Source of the DNA: Solimonas aquatica
GTDB taxonomy: Bacteria > Pseudomonadota > Gammaproteobacteria > Nevskiales > Nevskiaceae
Direction of reading: 5' to 3'
Assembly: GCF_900111015.1 (NCBI RefSeq)
Contig: NZ_FOFS01000003.1
Span: 186,001 to 250,000 of the forward strand
Length of the DNA: 64,000 nucleotides
Of this stretch, positions 45,357-54,303 are shown one piece after another. Numbering within the stretch: the stretch's first letter is position 1; each line of letters opens with the position of its first letter. Below the pieces are notes generated by a model that did not search any database, had not been told where the DNA came from, and worked only from the letters and a program-made list of their open reading frames with translations. The position numbers and the translations under genes were made by a program.

Positions 45357-45424
45357 ACCCGCCCGACATGATTGCGACATGATTGCAGCAGCCGGATGGC
45401 TTGGCCGAGGAAGCGCGCAGCGCT

Positions 45425-46831
45425 TCAGTATCCTTCCAGCAGTCCGTCGATGCGCGCCAGATCATCCACGCGCAGCGCGCCGGCGGCGCTCTTCAGGCGC
45501 AGTGCGGCGAGCAGATAGTCGTAGCGTGACTGTTCGTACTTGCGCTCCGCCTCGTAGCGCTGCTGACGCGCGTTGAGCACGTCCAGCGCCGAGCGCGTGC
45601 CGATGGACAGGCCGGTGTCGGCGGCGTCCAGCGCGCTGCTGCTGGAGGCCAGGGCCTGCTTGTAGGCGCGCATGCGGGAAGCGCCGATGGCCAGTGCCGA
45701 GTAGGCCTTGCGGATGCTGCTCTCGGCTTCGCGCAGCGCGCCCTCGTATTCGGCCTGACGCTGATCGCGCAGCGCACGGTTCTGCCGGACCTCGGCATTG
45801 ATGCCGCCGCCGGCCAGCAGCGGCAGCTTGAAGTTCAGACCATAAGACGTGCCGCGCAGCTGATACGGGAAAGAACCGGACTCCGTGTTGCTGTCGTTGT
45901 ACTGCACCTGCGCCTGCACCGTCGGCAGCCGGTGCGCCTGCGCCGCATCCAGACCGCGCGCGGCGATGCGGTAGTTGAGCAGGGCGGCGACCACGTCGGG
46001 ATTCTCCAGACGGGCATGGCCGATCCACTGCGCGACCTCGCCGACCGCAGGCGAGGGCAGCATGATCTCGTCACGCAGCGGCGCCAGCGTCGACGCGGCG
46101 GGCGGCGCGGGCGGCTCGTTCAGCGGCACCACGCGCACCCGCGCCTCCTGCTTGGCCGCCGGCGTGTCGCGGGTCAGCTTGTCGAGATTGGCCTGCGCAT
46201 CGCTGCGGCTCTGCTGCGCCTCCAGCTCGCTGACCACCGAAAGGTCGTAGCGCGCCTGCACTTCCTGCACGTCGATCAGGCTGGAGATGCCCACCTGCAG
46301 ATGCTGGTTGGCCAGATCCAGCTGCTTCGCCAGCGCGGTCTTTTCGGCCTGCGCCGAACGCAGCAGGTCCTCGGCGCGCAGCATGCCGAAATAAGCCTCG
46401 GCCACGCGCAGCAGCAGGTTCTGCTCCGCGCTGCGGTAATTCAGATCGGCCAGCACGGTCTGCTCGTCGGCCTGCTTGAGGCGGTACCAGGCCTCCAGGT
46501 CGAACACCGGCTGGGTGAGGGTGACGGCCAGCAGCTTGTCGGTGCCGTCGATCTTGCGGCCGATGGGCGTGGCGGTGCCGGCGGTATCCACCACCACCGT
46601 GGCGTCGGCCTTGTTGCGCGTGTAGCTGTAACTGGCCGCGGCCTGCGGCAACAGCTGTGCACGCGCCTTGGGCTCGTTCTGCAGGGCCGCTTCGCGCGCC
46701 TCGTGCGCGGCGCGCAGCGTGGTGTCGTTGCGCAGGGCCGCGTCATAGGTGCGGAGAAGATCGTTGGCGGCGGCAGCACTGCTGGCAACGAGGGCCAGCA
46801 TCACGCAGCAGCTGCGGAAAGGTGAGCGCAT
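45425..46831 (-). CDS. tolC: TolC-family outer membrane channel protein
   Basis: 468 residues. A signal peptide (to about ASSAAAA) is followed by two outer-membrane-efflux repeats, with ARAQLLPQAAASYSYTRN, LLLRVAEAYFGMLRAEDLL, VGISSLIDVQEVQARYDL and the second-half counterparts KAYSALAIGASRM and LSIGTRSALDVLNARQQRYEAERKYEQSRYDYL. This is the classical TolC, which forms the tunnel for type I secretion and tripartite efflux. It converges on the lipid cluster and diverges from nadE (209 bp apart). It could serve as the outer channel for the exporter encoded at 39-43 kb. Confidence 0.93.
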   Translation of the reverse strand: MRSPFRSCCVMLALVASSAAAANDLLRTYDAALRNDTTLRAAHEAREAALQNEPKARAQLLPQAAASYSYTRNKADATVVVDTAGTATPIGRKIDGTDKLLAVTLTQPVFDLEAWYRLKQADEQTVLADLNYRSAEQNLLLRVAEAYFGMLRAEDLLRSAQAEKTALAKQLDLANQHLQVGISSLIDVQEVQARYDLSVVSELEAQQSRSDAQANLDKLTRDTPAAKQEARVRVVPLNEPPAPPAASTLAPLRDEIMLPSPAVGEVAQWIGHARLENPDVVAALLNYRIAARGLDAAQAHRLPTVQAQVQYNDSNTESGSFPYQLRGTSYGLNFKLPLLAGGGINAEVRQNRALRDQRQAEYEGALREAESSIRKAYSALAIGASRMRAYKQALASSSSALDAADTGLSIGTRSALDVLNARQQRYEAERKYEQSRYDYLLAALRLKSAAGALRVDDLARIDGLLEGY

Positions 46832-47040
46832 GTGGTGTCGAAGTCGGGCTCGGAGGGAGACGGATACCGCGCTGTCAGGCAGAGCGGTGCAGCGATGATA
46901 ATTCGGGTGTCGGGGATGAACTGTCAGGGCTCGGACAGACGGATGTCAGCAACTGGCTTGATGGCAATATTTGTGCCGCTGACGGGGGGCCTTTAAGATT
47001 CCGGCCTTCATGTCAAAGCCATAATCCGCAGCAGCCGCGC

Positions 47041-48687
47041 ATGCCGACGAGTCGATTCACCCTGGCCCTGGCCCAGCTCAATCTCTGGGTCGGCGATGTC
47101 GAAGGCAACGTGCAGAAGATCATCGATGCCGCTGCGCGCGCGCGCGATGAGCTTGGTGCCGATCTGCTGGCCACCCCCGAGCTGTCGCTGATCGGTTATC
47201 CGCCGGATGACCTGCTGCTGCGCTCGGCGATGCCGGGCGTGATCGAGGAGGGCGTGCAGCGCCTGTGCCGCGAGGTGCGCGGCATCAGCCTGATCGTCGG
47301 TCTGCCCGAATACGTGCAGGAGGCCGGCGAGGCGGTGATCTACAACGCCGCCTATGTGATCCGCGACGGGGCGATCATCGCGCGCACCCGCAAGCAGCTG
47401 CTGCCCAATTACGGCGTGTTCGACGAGCGCCGCCACTTCCGCGCCGGTCGCGGCGGCACCCTGGTGTTCGCGCATCGCGGCGTGAACATCGGCCTGTGCA
47501 TCTGCGAGGACATCTGGGGCGCCAATCCCGCCGCCGCCGCCAAGGCCGCCGGCGCCGAGCTGCTGATCAACATCAACGCCTCGCCCTTCGATCTGGACAA
47601 GCACGAGGATCGCGCCCGCGTGTTCGCCGCGCGCATCGCCGAAACCGGTCTGCCGCTGGCCTATGTCAACTGCGTGGGCGGGCAGGACGATGTGCTGTTC
47701 GACGGCGATTCCACCGCGCGCAATGGCGATGGCAGCCTGGCGCTGAGTGCGCCGCTGTTCAGCGAAGGCGTGTATGCGCTGAGCTTTGCCGGCGGGCGCT
47801 GGTCGCAGGGCGTGCAGCGTGCGCCGCAGAGCATCGAGGCCACGGTCTATCAGGGTCTGGTGCAGTCGGTGCGCGACTACGTGAACCGCAACGGCTTTCC
47901 CGGCGTGCTGATCGGCATGTCCGGCGGCATCGACTCGGCGCTGATCGCCACCATCGCCTGCGATGCCCTGGGCGCGGCGCGCGTCTGGGGCGTGTCGCTG
48001 CCCTCGCGCTACACCGCCGACATGTCCAATGACGATGCGCGCCTGGAAGCCGAGGCCCTGGGCATCCGCTATTCCCTGCTGCCCATCGAGCCGGCTTTCG
48101 AGGCCTTCAATGCCACGCTGGCCGAGAGCTTCGCCGGCCGCAAGGTCGATCTCACCGAGGAGAATCTGCAGTCGCGCTGTCGCGGCGTGCTGCTGATGGC
48201 GCTGTCCAACAAGTTCGGCTCGGTGGTGCTCACCACCGGCAACAAGTCGGAAATGGCGGTGGGTTACGCCACGCTCTACGGCGATATGTGCGGCGGCTTC
48301 GCGCCGATCAAGGACGTCTACAAGACCCTGGTCTATCGGCTTGCGGTGTACCGCAACAGCATCGCGCCGCCGGGACAGCCGGTGATTCCCGAGCGCGTGA
48401 TCACGCGTCCGCCCAGCGCCGAGCTGCGTCCGGATCAGAAGGATTCCGATTCACTGCCGCCCTACGAGGTGCTGGACCCGATTCTCGAGGCCTATGTCGA
48501 GGACCAGCTGTCGATTGCCGAGATCGTCGCGCGCGGCTTCGACGAGGCCACGGTCAAGCGCGTGGCCGGTCTGGTGCGCCGCTCCGAGTACAAGCGCCGG
48601 CAGGCGCCGCCGGGACCGAAAATCACGCGGCGGGCTTTCGGGCGCGAGCGTCGGTATCCGATCACCGCTGTCTACGGCGACATCTGA
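47041..48687 (+). CDS. nadE: glutamine-dependent NAD(+) synthetase
   Basis: 548 residues, two-domain form. The N-terminal nitrilase-type glutaminase domain has the triad Glu in ATPELSLIGYPP, Lys in RKQLLPNYGVFDE and Cys in LCICEDIWG. The C-terminal synthetase domain starts near residue 280, with the P-loop IGMSGGIDSALIA and TTGNKSEMAVGYATLYGDM. It amidates deamido-NAD with ammonia from glutamine. The ATG at 47041 gives the normal N-terminus. Its last 24 bases form part of a 143-bp tandem duplication (see 48664). Confidence 0.96.
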   Translation: MPTSRFTLALAQLNLWVGDVEGNVQKIIDAAARARDELGADLLATPELSLIGYPPDDLLLRSAMPGVIEEGVQRLCREVRGISLIVGLPEYVQEAGEAVIYNAAYVIRDGAIIARTRKQLLPNYGVFDERRHFRAGRGGTLVFAHRGVNIGLCICEDIWGANPAAAAKAAGAELLININASPFDLDKHEDRARVFAARIAETGLPLAYVNCVGGQDDVLFDGDSTARNGDGSLALSAPLFSEGVYALSFAGGRWSQGVQRAPQSIEATVYQGLVQSVRDYVNRNGFPGVLIGMSGGIDSALIATIACDALGAARVWGVSLPSRYTADMSNDDARLEAEALGIRYSLLPIEPAFEAFNATLAESFAGRKVDLTEENLQSRCRGVLLMALSNKFGSVVLTTGNKSEMAVGYATLYGDMCGGFAPIKDVYKTLVYRLAVYRNSIAPPGQPVIPERVITRPPSAELRPDQKDSDSLPPYEVLDPILEAYVEDQLSIAEIVARGFDEATVKRVAGLVRRSEYKRRQAPPGPKITRRAFGRERRYPITAVYGDI

Positions 48688-48943
48688 GCCGCCGTCCCTG
48701 GCGCGACGGCAGCGCTCGGATTGACGCCCTGCCGCGCCATCCTTGGCGCGGCGTTCGGCAGCGGGAATGTCCTTCGGACATTCGAGCGCCGCTGCCTCAG
48801 CCAATTACCGCTGTCTATGGCGACATCTGAGCCGCAGTCCCTGGCGCGACGGCAGCGCTCGGATTGACGCCCTGCCGCGCCATCCTTGGCGCGGCGTTCG
48901 GCAGCGGGAATGTCCTTCGGACATTCGAGCGCCGCTGCCTCAC
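48664..48943 (+). repeat. 143-bp tandem duplication including the 3' end of nadE
   Basis: The segment from ACCGCTGTCTACGGCGACAT at 48664 recurs from 48807 with a few changes, so the period is 143 bp. Copy 1 contains the last eight codons (ending TAVYGDI) and stop of nadE; copy 2 repeats this end outside any gene. Each unit finishes with a hairpin built on GAATGTCC-TTC-GGACATTC nested in GGCAGCG... / ...CGCTGCC. A duplication by slippage or unequal exchange is the simplest reading. Confidence 0.9.
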
Positions 48944-48950
48944 CCACAAT

Positions 48951-48981
48951 AAAAAAGCCCGCGAGGATCGCGGGCTTTTTC
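48951..48981. terminator. bidirectional terminator between nadE and bamD
   Basis: AAAAAAGCCCGCGA-GG-ATCGCGGGCTTTTT: the stem GCCCGCGA / TCGCGGGC is flanked by A and T runs, so it can terminate both nadE on the plus strand and bamD on the minus strand. Confidence 0.9.
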
Positions 48982-49000
48982 GTGCTCGGGCGGGGCTGTC

Positions 49001-49852
49001 TTACGGCGTCGCCAGCACTGCCGGCGCGGCGGCGAGCTGGGGGGCGGCCGGGGCTTCGGCCTTCTGGTCCTTGTTGTTCTTTTCCGCCAGCTCGTAGGCC
49101 TGGCGCAGGCGGCGGGCGTCGTCGGCCTGATCCTTCAGGCCCAGCTCCTGATAGGCGCGTTCCAGCTGCGCCAGCGACTCGATGATCACCGGCGCCCCCG
49201 GATACTGGGCGACGATCTGCTCGGCGCGCTTGGCGGCGGCGATCCAGGCGCCGCGACGGATGTAGTAGTCGACGATGGTCTCTTCGTGACGGGCGATCTG
49301 GTTGCGCAGCGCAATCATGCGCTGGCGCGCGTCGCCCACGTAGACGCTCTTCGGATACTTCTGCACCAGGGTGGAGAAGTCGTCGAAGGAGCGGCGCAGA
49401 TTGGTCACGTCGCGCTTGTCGGTGGAGAAGCCCAGGCTCGCTTCCAGGCCGCGGTCGCGGTCGAAGTTGATCAGGCCCTTGAGATACTGCACGTAGTCGG
49501 CGCGCGGATGGCGCGGGTAGTCGCGCAGGAAGTGCTCGGCGTCGGTCAGGGCCTCGTCCGGCTGGTAGGCCCGGTACTCGGCGTAAACCTTCTCCATCTG
49601 GCCCTGGATCGCGTAGTCCGTGAACGGAAACTTGGTGGCCAGGGTCTCGTAGCGCTTGGCGGCGGTGCCGAAGTCCGAGGAGTCGAGCGCTTCGCGGGCC
49701 GACTTGTACAATGCCGCCGCCTGCAGCTTCTGTTCGCGCAGGCCCAGCTCATCCGGTTTGAACGGATTGCCGGGTGGCAGCTTGTCCGGGTTCGATTTGC
49801 ACGCGCTGAGGCCGATGAGCAGCACGGCCGCAGCCATAATCCTGTAGTTCAT
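49001..49852 (-). CDS. bamD: outer membrane assembly lipoprotein BamD
   Basis: 283 residues from the ATG at 49852. A lipoprotein signal with lipobox LSAC (Cys at about residue 18) is followed by five TPR-like repeats (LYKSAREALDSSDFGTAAKRYETLATKFP, QGQMEKVYAEYRAYQPDEALTDAEHFLRDYPRHP, ADYVQYLKGLINFDRD). BamD is an essential part of the BAM complex that inserts beta-barrel proteins. The C-terminal 25 residues are an Ala/Pro/Glu-rich extension. Divergent from rluD with a 43-bp gap, the standard layout. Confidence 0.96.
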   Translation of the reverse strand: MNYRIMAAAVLLIGLSACKSNPDKLPPGNPFKPDELGLREQKLQAAALYKSAREALDSSDFGTAAKRYETLATKFPFTDYAIQGQMEKVYAEYRAYQPDEALTDAEHFLRDYPRHPRADYVQYLKGLINFDRDRGLEASLGFSTDKRDVTNLRRSFDDFSTLVQKYPKSVYVGDARQRMIALRNQIARHEETIVDYYIRRGAWIAAAKRAEQIVAQYPGAPVIIESLAQLERAYQELGLKDQADDARRLRQAYELAEKNNKDQKAEAPAAPQLAAAPAVLATP

Positions 49853-49895
49853 GAAAGAGATGACGATGACCTGCGTAAGGCGGCGAGTATAGCCG

Positions 49896-50884
<989 letters not shown>

Positions 50885-50888
<4 letters not shown>

Positions 50889-51649
50889 GCGCGCTGGCGC
50901 CGCTGCTGGCTCAGTGGCCGGCGCCCGCGGGCATCCACGCCCTGCAGACCACGCGCGCCGGCGGCGTCTCGCCGGCGCCGTATGACACGCTCAATCTCGG
51001 CGGCAACACCGGTGACGAGCCGGCGCATGTCGCCGAAAACCGCCGCCGTCTGCGCGAGCAGCTGGGTCTGCCGTCCGAACCGCTGTGGCTGCGGCAGGTG
51101 CACGGCGTGACCGTGCAGGAGGCGGTGAACATTGCCGCTGAGCCGCCCTGCGCCGACGCCGCCTGCACCACGCAGGCCGGCGTGGTCTGCGCGGTGCTCA
51201 CCGCCGACTGTCTGCCGGTGCTGTTCTGCAGCGACGACGGGCAGTGGCTGGCCGCCGCGCACGCCGGCTGGCGCGGCCTTGCGGCCGGGGTGCTGGAAGC
51301 CACGCTGGCGCGTGCCTCGCGGCCGCCGGCGCGCCTGCTGGCCTGGCTGGGCGCGGCCATCGGTCCTGCGCACTTTGAAGTGGGACCGGAAGTGCGCGCG
51401 GCCTTCGTGCAGGCCCATGAGGAAGACGCCATGGCCTTTGCGCCCGGACATGACGGACGCTGGCAGGCCGATCTCTATCAGCTGGCGCGGCTGCGCCTGG
51501 CGCGCGCCGGAGTGTCGCGGGTCTACGGCGGCGGTCTGTGCACCTACGCCGACGCGCAACGCTTCTATTCCTTTCGTCGCGCTTGTCATCGGCAGGCGCC
51601 GGAGACCGGACGCATGGCCACGCTGATCTGGCGTGCTTTGCCCGGCTGA
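50885..51649 (+). CDS. pgeF: laccase-domain protein YfiH / PgeF
   Basis: 254 residues from a GTG. Conserved features of the family are LWLRQVHGVTV, VLTADCLPVLFC, AAHAGWRGLAAGVLE and the C-terminal FYSFRRACH. These copper/zinc-binding proteins have been linked to purine nucleoside and polyphenol chemistry and, in E. coli, to peptidoglycan editing. It forms the usual bamD / rluD-pgeF neighbourhood. Confidence 0.93.
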
Positions 51650-51709
51650 CCTTCCGACGCTGCGCGCTGGCAATGACGCCCCTTTCAACAGCCGACTACA
51701 CTTGAATCC

Positions 51710-53212
51710 ATGATCCGTCGCGGAGGAGACAGCGGCGCCGCTCGCAGCCACAGGCGCAGGGCAGCCGCATCATTTTTGAGCCTCATCACGCTGGCCGCTT
51801 TGCTGGGCGGCGCGAGTGTGGCTGCGCAAGCGCCGGCCGCCGCCGGGCCGCAGGCCGAGACGTCTGCGCCGCCGCAGGCGGAGCCGGATGTCGATGCCTT
51901 GCCGGATGAGGAACAGACCCCGCCGCCCAGCGCCGAGCCGCCCAAGCCGGTGCCGCTGACGGTCTACGGTGCGCAGGCCACCGGCAATGATGCGGGCAGC
52001 ATTCCAGCCTGGAGCGGCGGCCTGAGCGCGCCGCCGTCCTGCTGGCGTGGTGCCGGCAGCCGCTACTGCGATCCTTATCCCGAGGATCAGCCGCTGTACG
52101 TGGTCACCGCCGATAACCTGGCGCAATACGCGGCGCTGCTCAGCCCCGGTCAGCGCGCCCTGTTCGCGGCCTATCCCAAGAGCTGGCGCATGCGCGTGTT
52201 CGCCACGCGCCGCAGCTTTGCCAATCCGGCGCGCATCTATGCCGCCACCGAGCAGAACGCCGGCAAGGCCGTGCTCGATGGCGATGTGCTGAGCAAGGCC
52301 GGCGAGGGCGTGCCCTTTCCGCAGCCGGCCAACGGCGCCGAAGTCATCAGCAATCACCGCCTGCGCTACCGGCCGCTGTACAGCGAGCGCCAGGCCGCGC
52401 AGTTCGCGGTCGAGGCCAATGGCGATTACCTGCAGGTGGCAGTGCGCGAGCTGCAGCGCTTCGCCTACGGCGCGCCGGCTTATGCGCTGGACAAGGCCAA
52501 GGGCATGCTCAGCCAGCTGGCGCAGATCATCGAGGCGCCCACGCGCCTGGCCGGCAGCGCGATGCTGATCGCCGACATGGCGCAGCCGCAGGAGATGGCG
52601 CGCAACAGCTGGCAGCGCAGCCCCGATGAAGGCAGCATGCGGCGCGCGCCCAATCTCGCCTACGACACGCCGGGCCAGGCCAGCATGAGCCTGCGCAGCA
52701 ACGATCAGATCGACAGCTTCTTCGGCCCCACCGACTATTACGACTTCAAGCTGCGCGGCAAGCAGGAACTGCTGGTGCCCGCCAACAGCTATGCGCTGCA
52801 CGACGGCAAGCTCTCGTATCACGACATCGTCGGGGCGCATCACCTCAATCCGGAGCTGCTGCGCTACGAGCTGCGCCGCGTGTGGGTGGTGGACGCCACG
52901 GTGCGGCGCGGCCTGAGCCATTCCTATCGTCACCGGCGTTTCTACGTCGATGAGGACGGCTGGCAGATCCGCATCGTCGACAACAGCGACGAACACGGCG
53001 AGCTGTGGCGCCTGCAGGAGGCGCACACGCTGATGGCCTATGACCAGCTCTATGAAATGCCGGCGGCGCTGACCGTATACGATCTGCGCGACCGCCGTTA
53101 TCTTGTCGAGGCGCTCAACAATCAGGAGCCCGAAGTGAGATATCCGGATCTGGAGCCCGGGGACTTCAAGCCATCCGCGATCTCGCGACGTAGCCGGGAA
53201 CTGCAGAAGTGA
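51710..53212 (+). CDS. DUF1329 envelope protein
   Basis: 500 residues. A long signal region (about 1-40, ASFLSLITLAALLGGASVAAQA) is followed by an acidic Pro-rich linker and the DUF1329 domain (from about 85, VYGAQATGNDAGSIPAWSGG, then HRLRYRPLYSERQ, and SYRHRRFYVDEDGWQIRIVDNSD). The family has a LolA/LolB-like lipid-binding fold and is periplasmic or at the outer membrane. It is typically next to a YCF48-like protein and an MMPL transporter, as here (GTGATG junction), which suggests lipid or hydrophobic substrate transport. Confidence 0.88.
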   Translation: MIRRGGDSGAARSHRRRAAASFLSLITLAALLGGASVAAQAPAAAGPQAETSAPPQAEPDVDALPDEEQTPPPSAEPPKPVPLTVYGAQATGNDAGSIPAWSGGLSAPPSCWRGAGSRYCDPYPEDQPLYVVTADNLAQYAALLSPGQRALFAAYPKSWRMRVFATRRSFANPARIYAATEQNAGKAVLDGDVLSKAGEGVPFPQPANGAEVISNHRLRYRPLYSERQAAQFAVEANGDYLQVAVRELQRFAYGAPAYALDKAKGMLSQLAQIIEAPTRLAGSAMLIADMAQPQEMARNSWQRSPDEGSMRRAPNLAYDTPGQASMSLRSNDQIDSFFGPTDYYDFKLRGKQELLVPANSYALHDGKLSYHDIVGAHHLNPELLRYELRRVWVVDATVRRGLSHSYRHRRFYVDEDGWQIRIVDNSDEHGELWRLQEAHTLMAYDQLYEMPAALTVYDLRDRRYLVEALNNQEPEVRYPDLEPGDFKPSAISRRSRELQK

Positions 53213-53277
53213 TGCGAAACGACGTTCATCCACGGGGCCGCAGCCGCGGACCTCATGCGTCAGTTGCTGGGGGATAC

Positions 53278-54279
53278 ATGCACAAGAACAAGCCGGGTCG
53301 CGCGTTCTGGCGCCGGACACTGCTGGCCTTGCTGTTGGGCAGCGGCGTGTCGCTGGCGCTGGCGCAGGACGAGGGTGGCGCGGGCAAGCCGCTGATCAAG
53401 CCCAGGCCCTCGGAGATTCTGCCGCTGACGCCCAAGTCGCTGCTGCTGGACATCGTGCGCAACGATGGCCGGCTGTTCGCGGTGGGCGAGCGCGGTGCCA
53501 TCATCGTCTCCGCCAATGGCCGCGACTGGGCGCAGGTGCAGGTGCCGGTGCGCGCCACGCTCACCGCCATCGCCTTTGCCGATGCGCGCAATGGCTGGGC
53601 CGGTGGCCATGACGCCAGCATCCTGCACACCAGCGACGGCGGCCGCAGCTGGACGCTGCAGAACTTCAAGCCGGATCTGGAAAAGCCGGTGCTGGATCTG
53701 CTGGCGCTGGACGCGCAGCACGCCATTGCGGTGGGCGCCTACGGCCTGATGCTGAGCACTGCCGACGGCGGCCAGACCTGGAACGAGGTCGATACCCTGG
53801 GCTTTGATCCGGACGAGCTGCATCTCAACGCCATCGCCAAACTGGCCAATGGCGATCTGTTCGTCGCCGGCGAGCAGGGCCTGCTGGCGTATTCCACGGA
53901 CCAGGGCCAGACCTGGACGAAGCAGGAATCGCCGTACGAAGGTTCCTTCTTCGGCGTGCTGCCACGCGGCGCCAGCGGCGCGCTGATCTATGGTCTGCGC
54001 GGCAATGTCTATGTCAGCGAGGACGCCCGCAGCGGCAAGTGGACGGCGCTGGACACCGGCACCGTGGACTCGATGTTCGGCGGCGCGCAGCTGGGCGAGC
54101 GCGATGTGCTGGTGGGCCTCAATGGCGCGATTCTCGTGGTCGCCGCCGACGGCAGCGTGCAGCGCCTGCGCGCAGAGGCCGGCACGCCGCTGTCCGGCAT
54201 CGTCGGCGTCAATGGCAATGAAGTCCTGGCGGTCGGCGAGTCCGGCGTGCAGGGCGTCAAGCTCAGCGCGCATCCCTAA
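53278..54279 (+). CDS. YCF48/BNR-repeat beta-propeller protein
   Basis: 333 residues from the ATG at 53278 (preceded by GGGGG; an upstream ATG at 53209 would bury the signal peptide). A signal peptide ends near ALAQ. The rest is repeats with SDGGRSWT, ADGGQTWN and TDQGQTWT, the YCF48/BNR turns of a beta-propeller. Sister proteins stabilise photosystem assembly, but in proteobacteria the family goes with DUF1329 and MMPL genes. It is expected in the periplasm, perhaps as a scaffold for the transporter. Confidence 0.87.
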   Translation: MHKNKPGRAFWRRTLLALLLGSGVSLALAQDEGGAGKPLIKPRPSEILPLTPKSLLLDIVRNDGRLFAVGERGAIIVSANGRDWAQVQVPVRATLTAIAFADARNGWAGGHDASILHTSDGGRSWTLQNFKPDLEKPVLDLLALDAQHAIAVGAYGLMLSTADGGQTWNEVDTLGFDPDELHLNAIAKLANGDLFVAGEQGLLAYSTDQGQTWTKQESPYEGSFFGVLPRGASGALIYGLRGNVYVSEDARSGKWTALDTGTVDSMFGGAQLGERDVLVGLNGAILVVAADGSVQRLRAEAGTPLSGIVGVNGNEVLAVGESGVQGVKLSAHP

Positions 54280-54303
54280 AAGCATTCCAAGCGGGCGAAT
54301 ACC

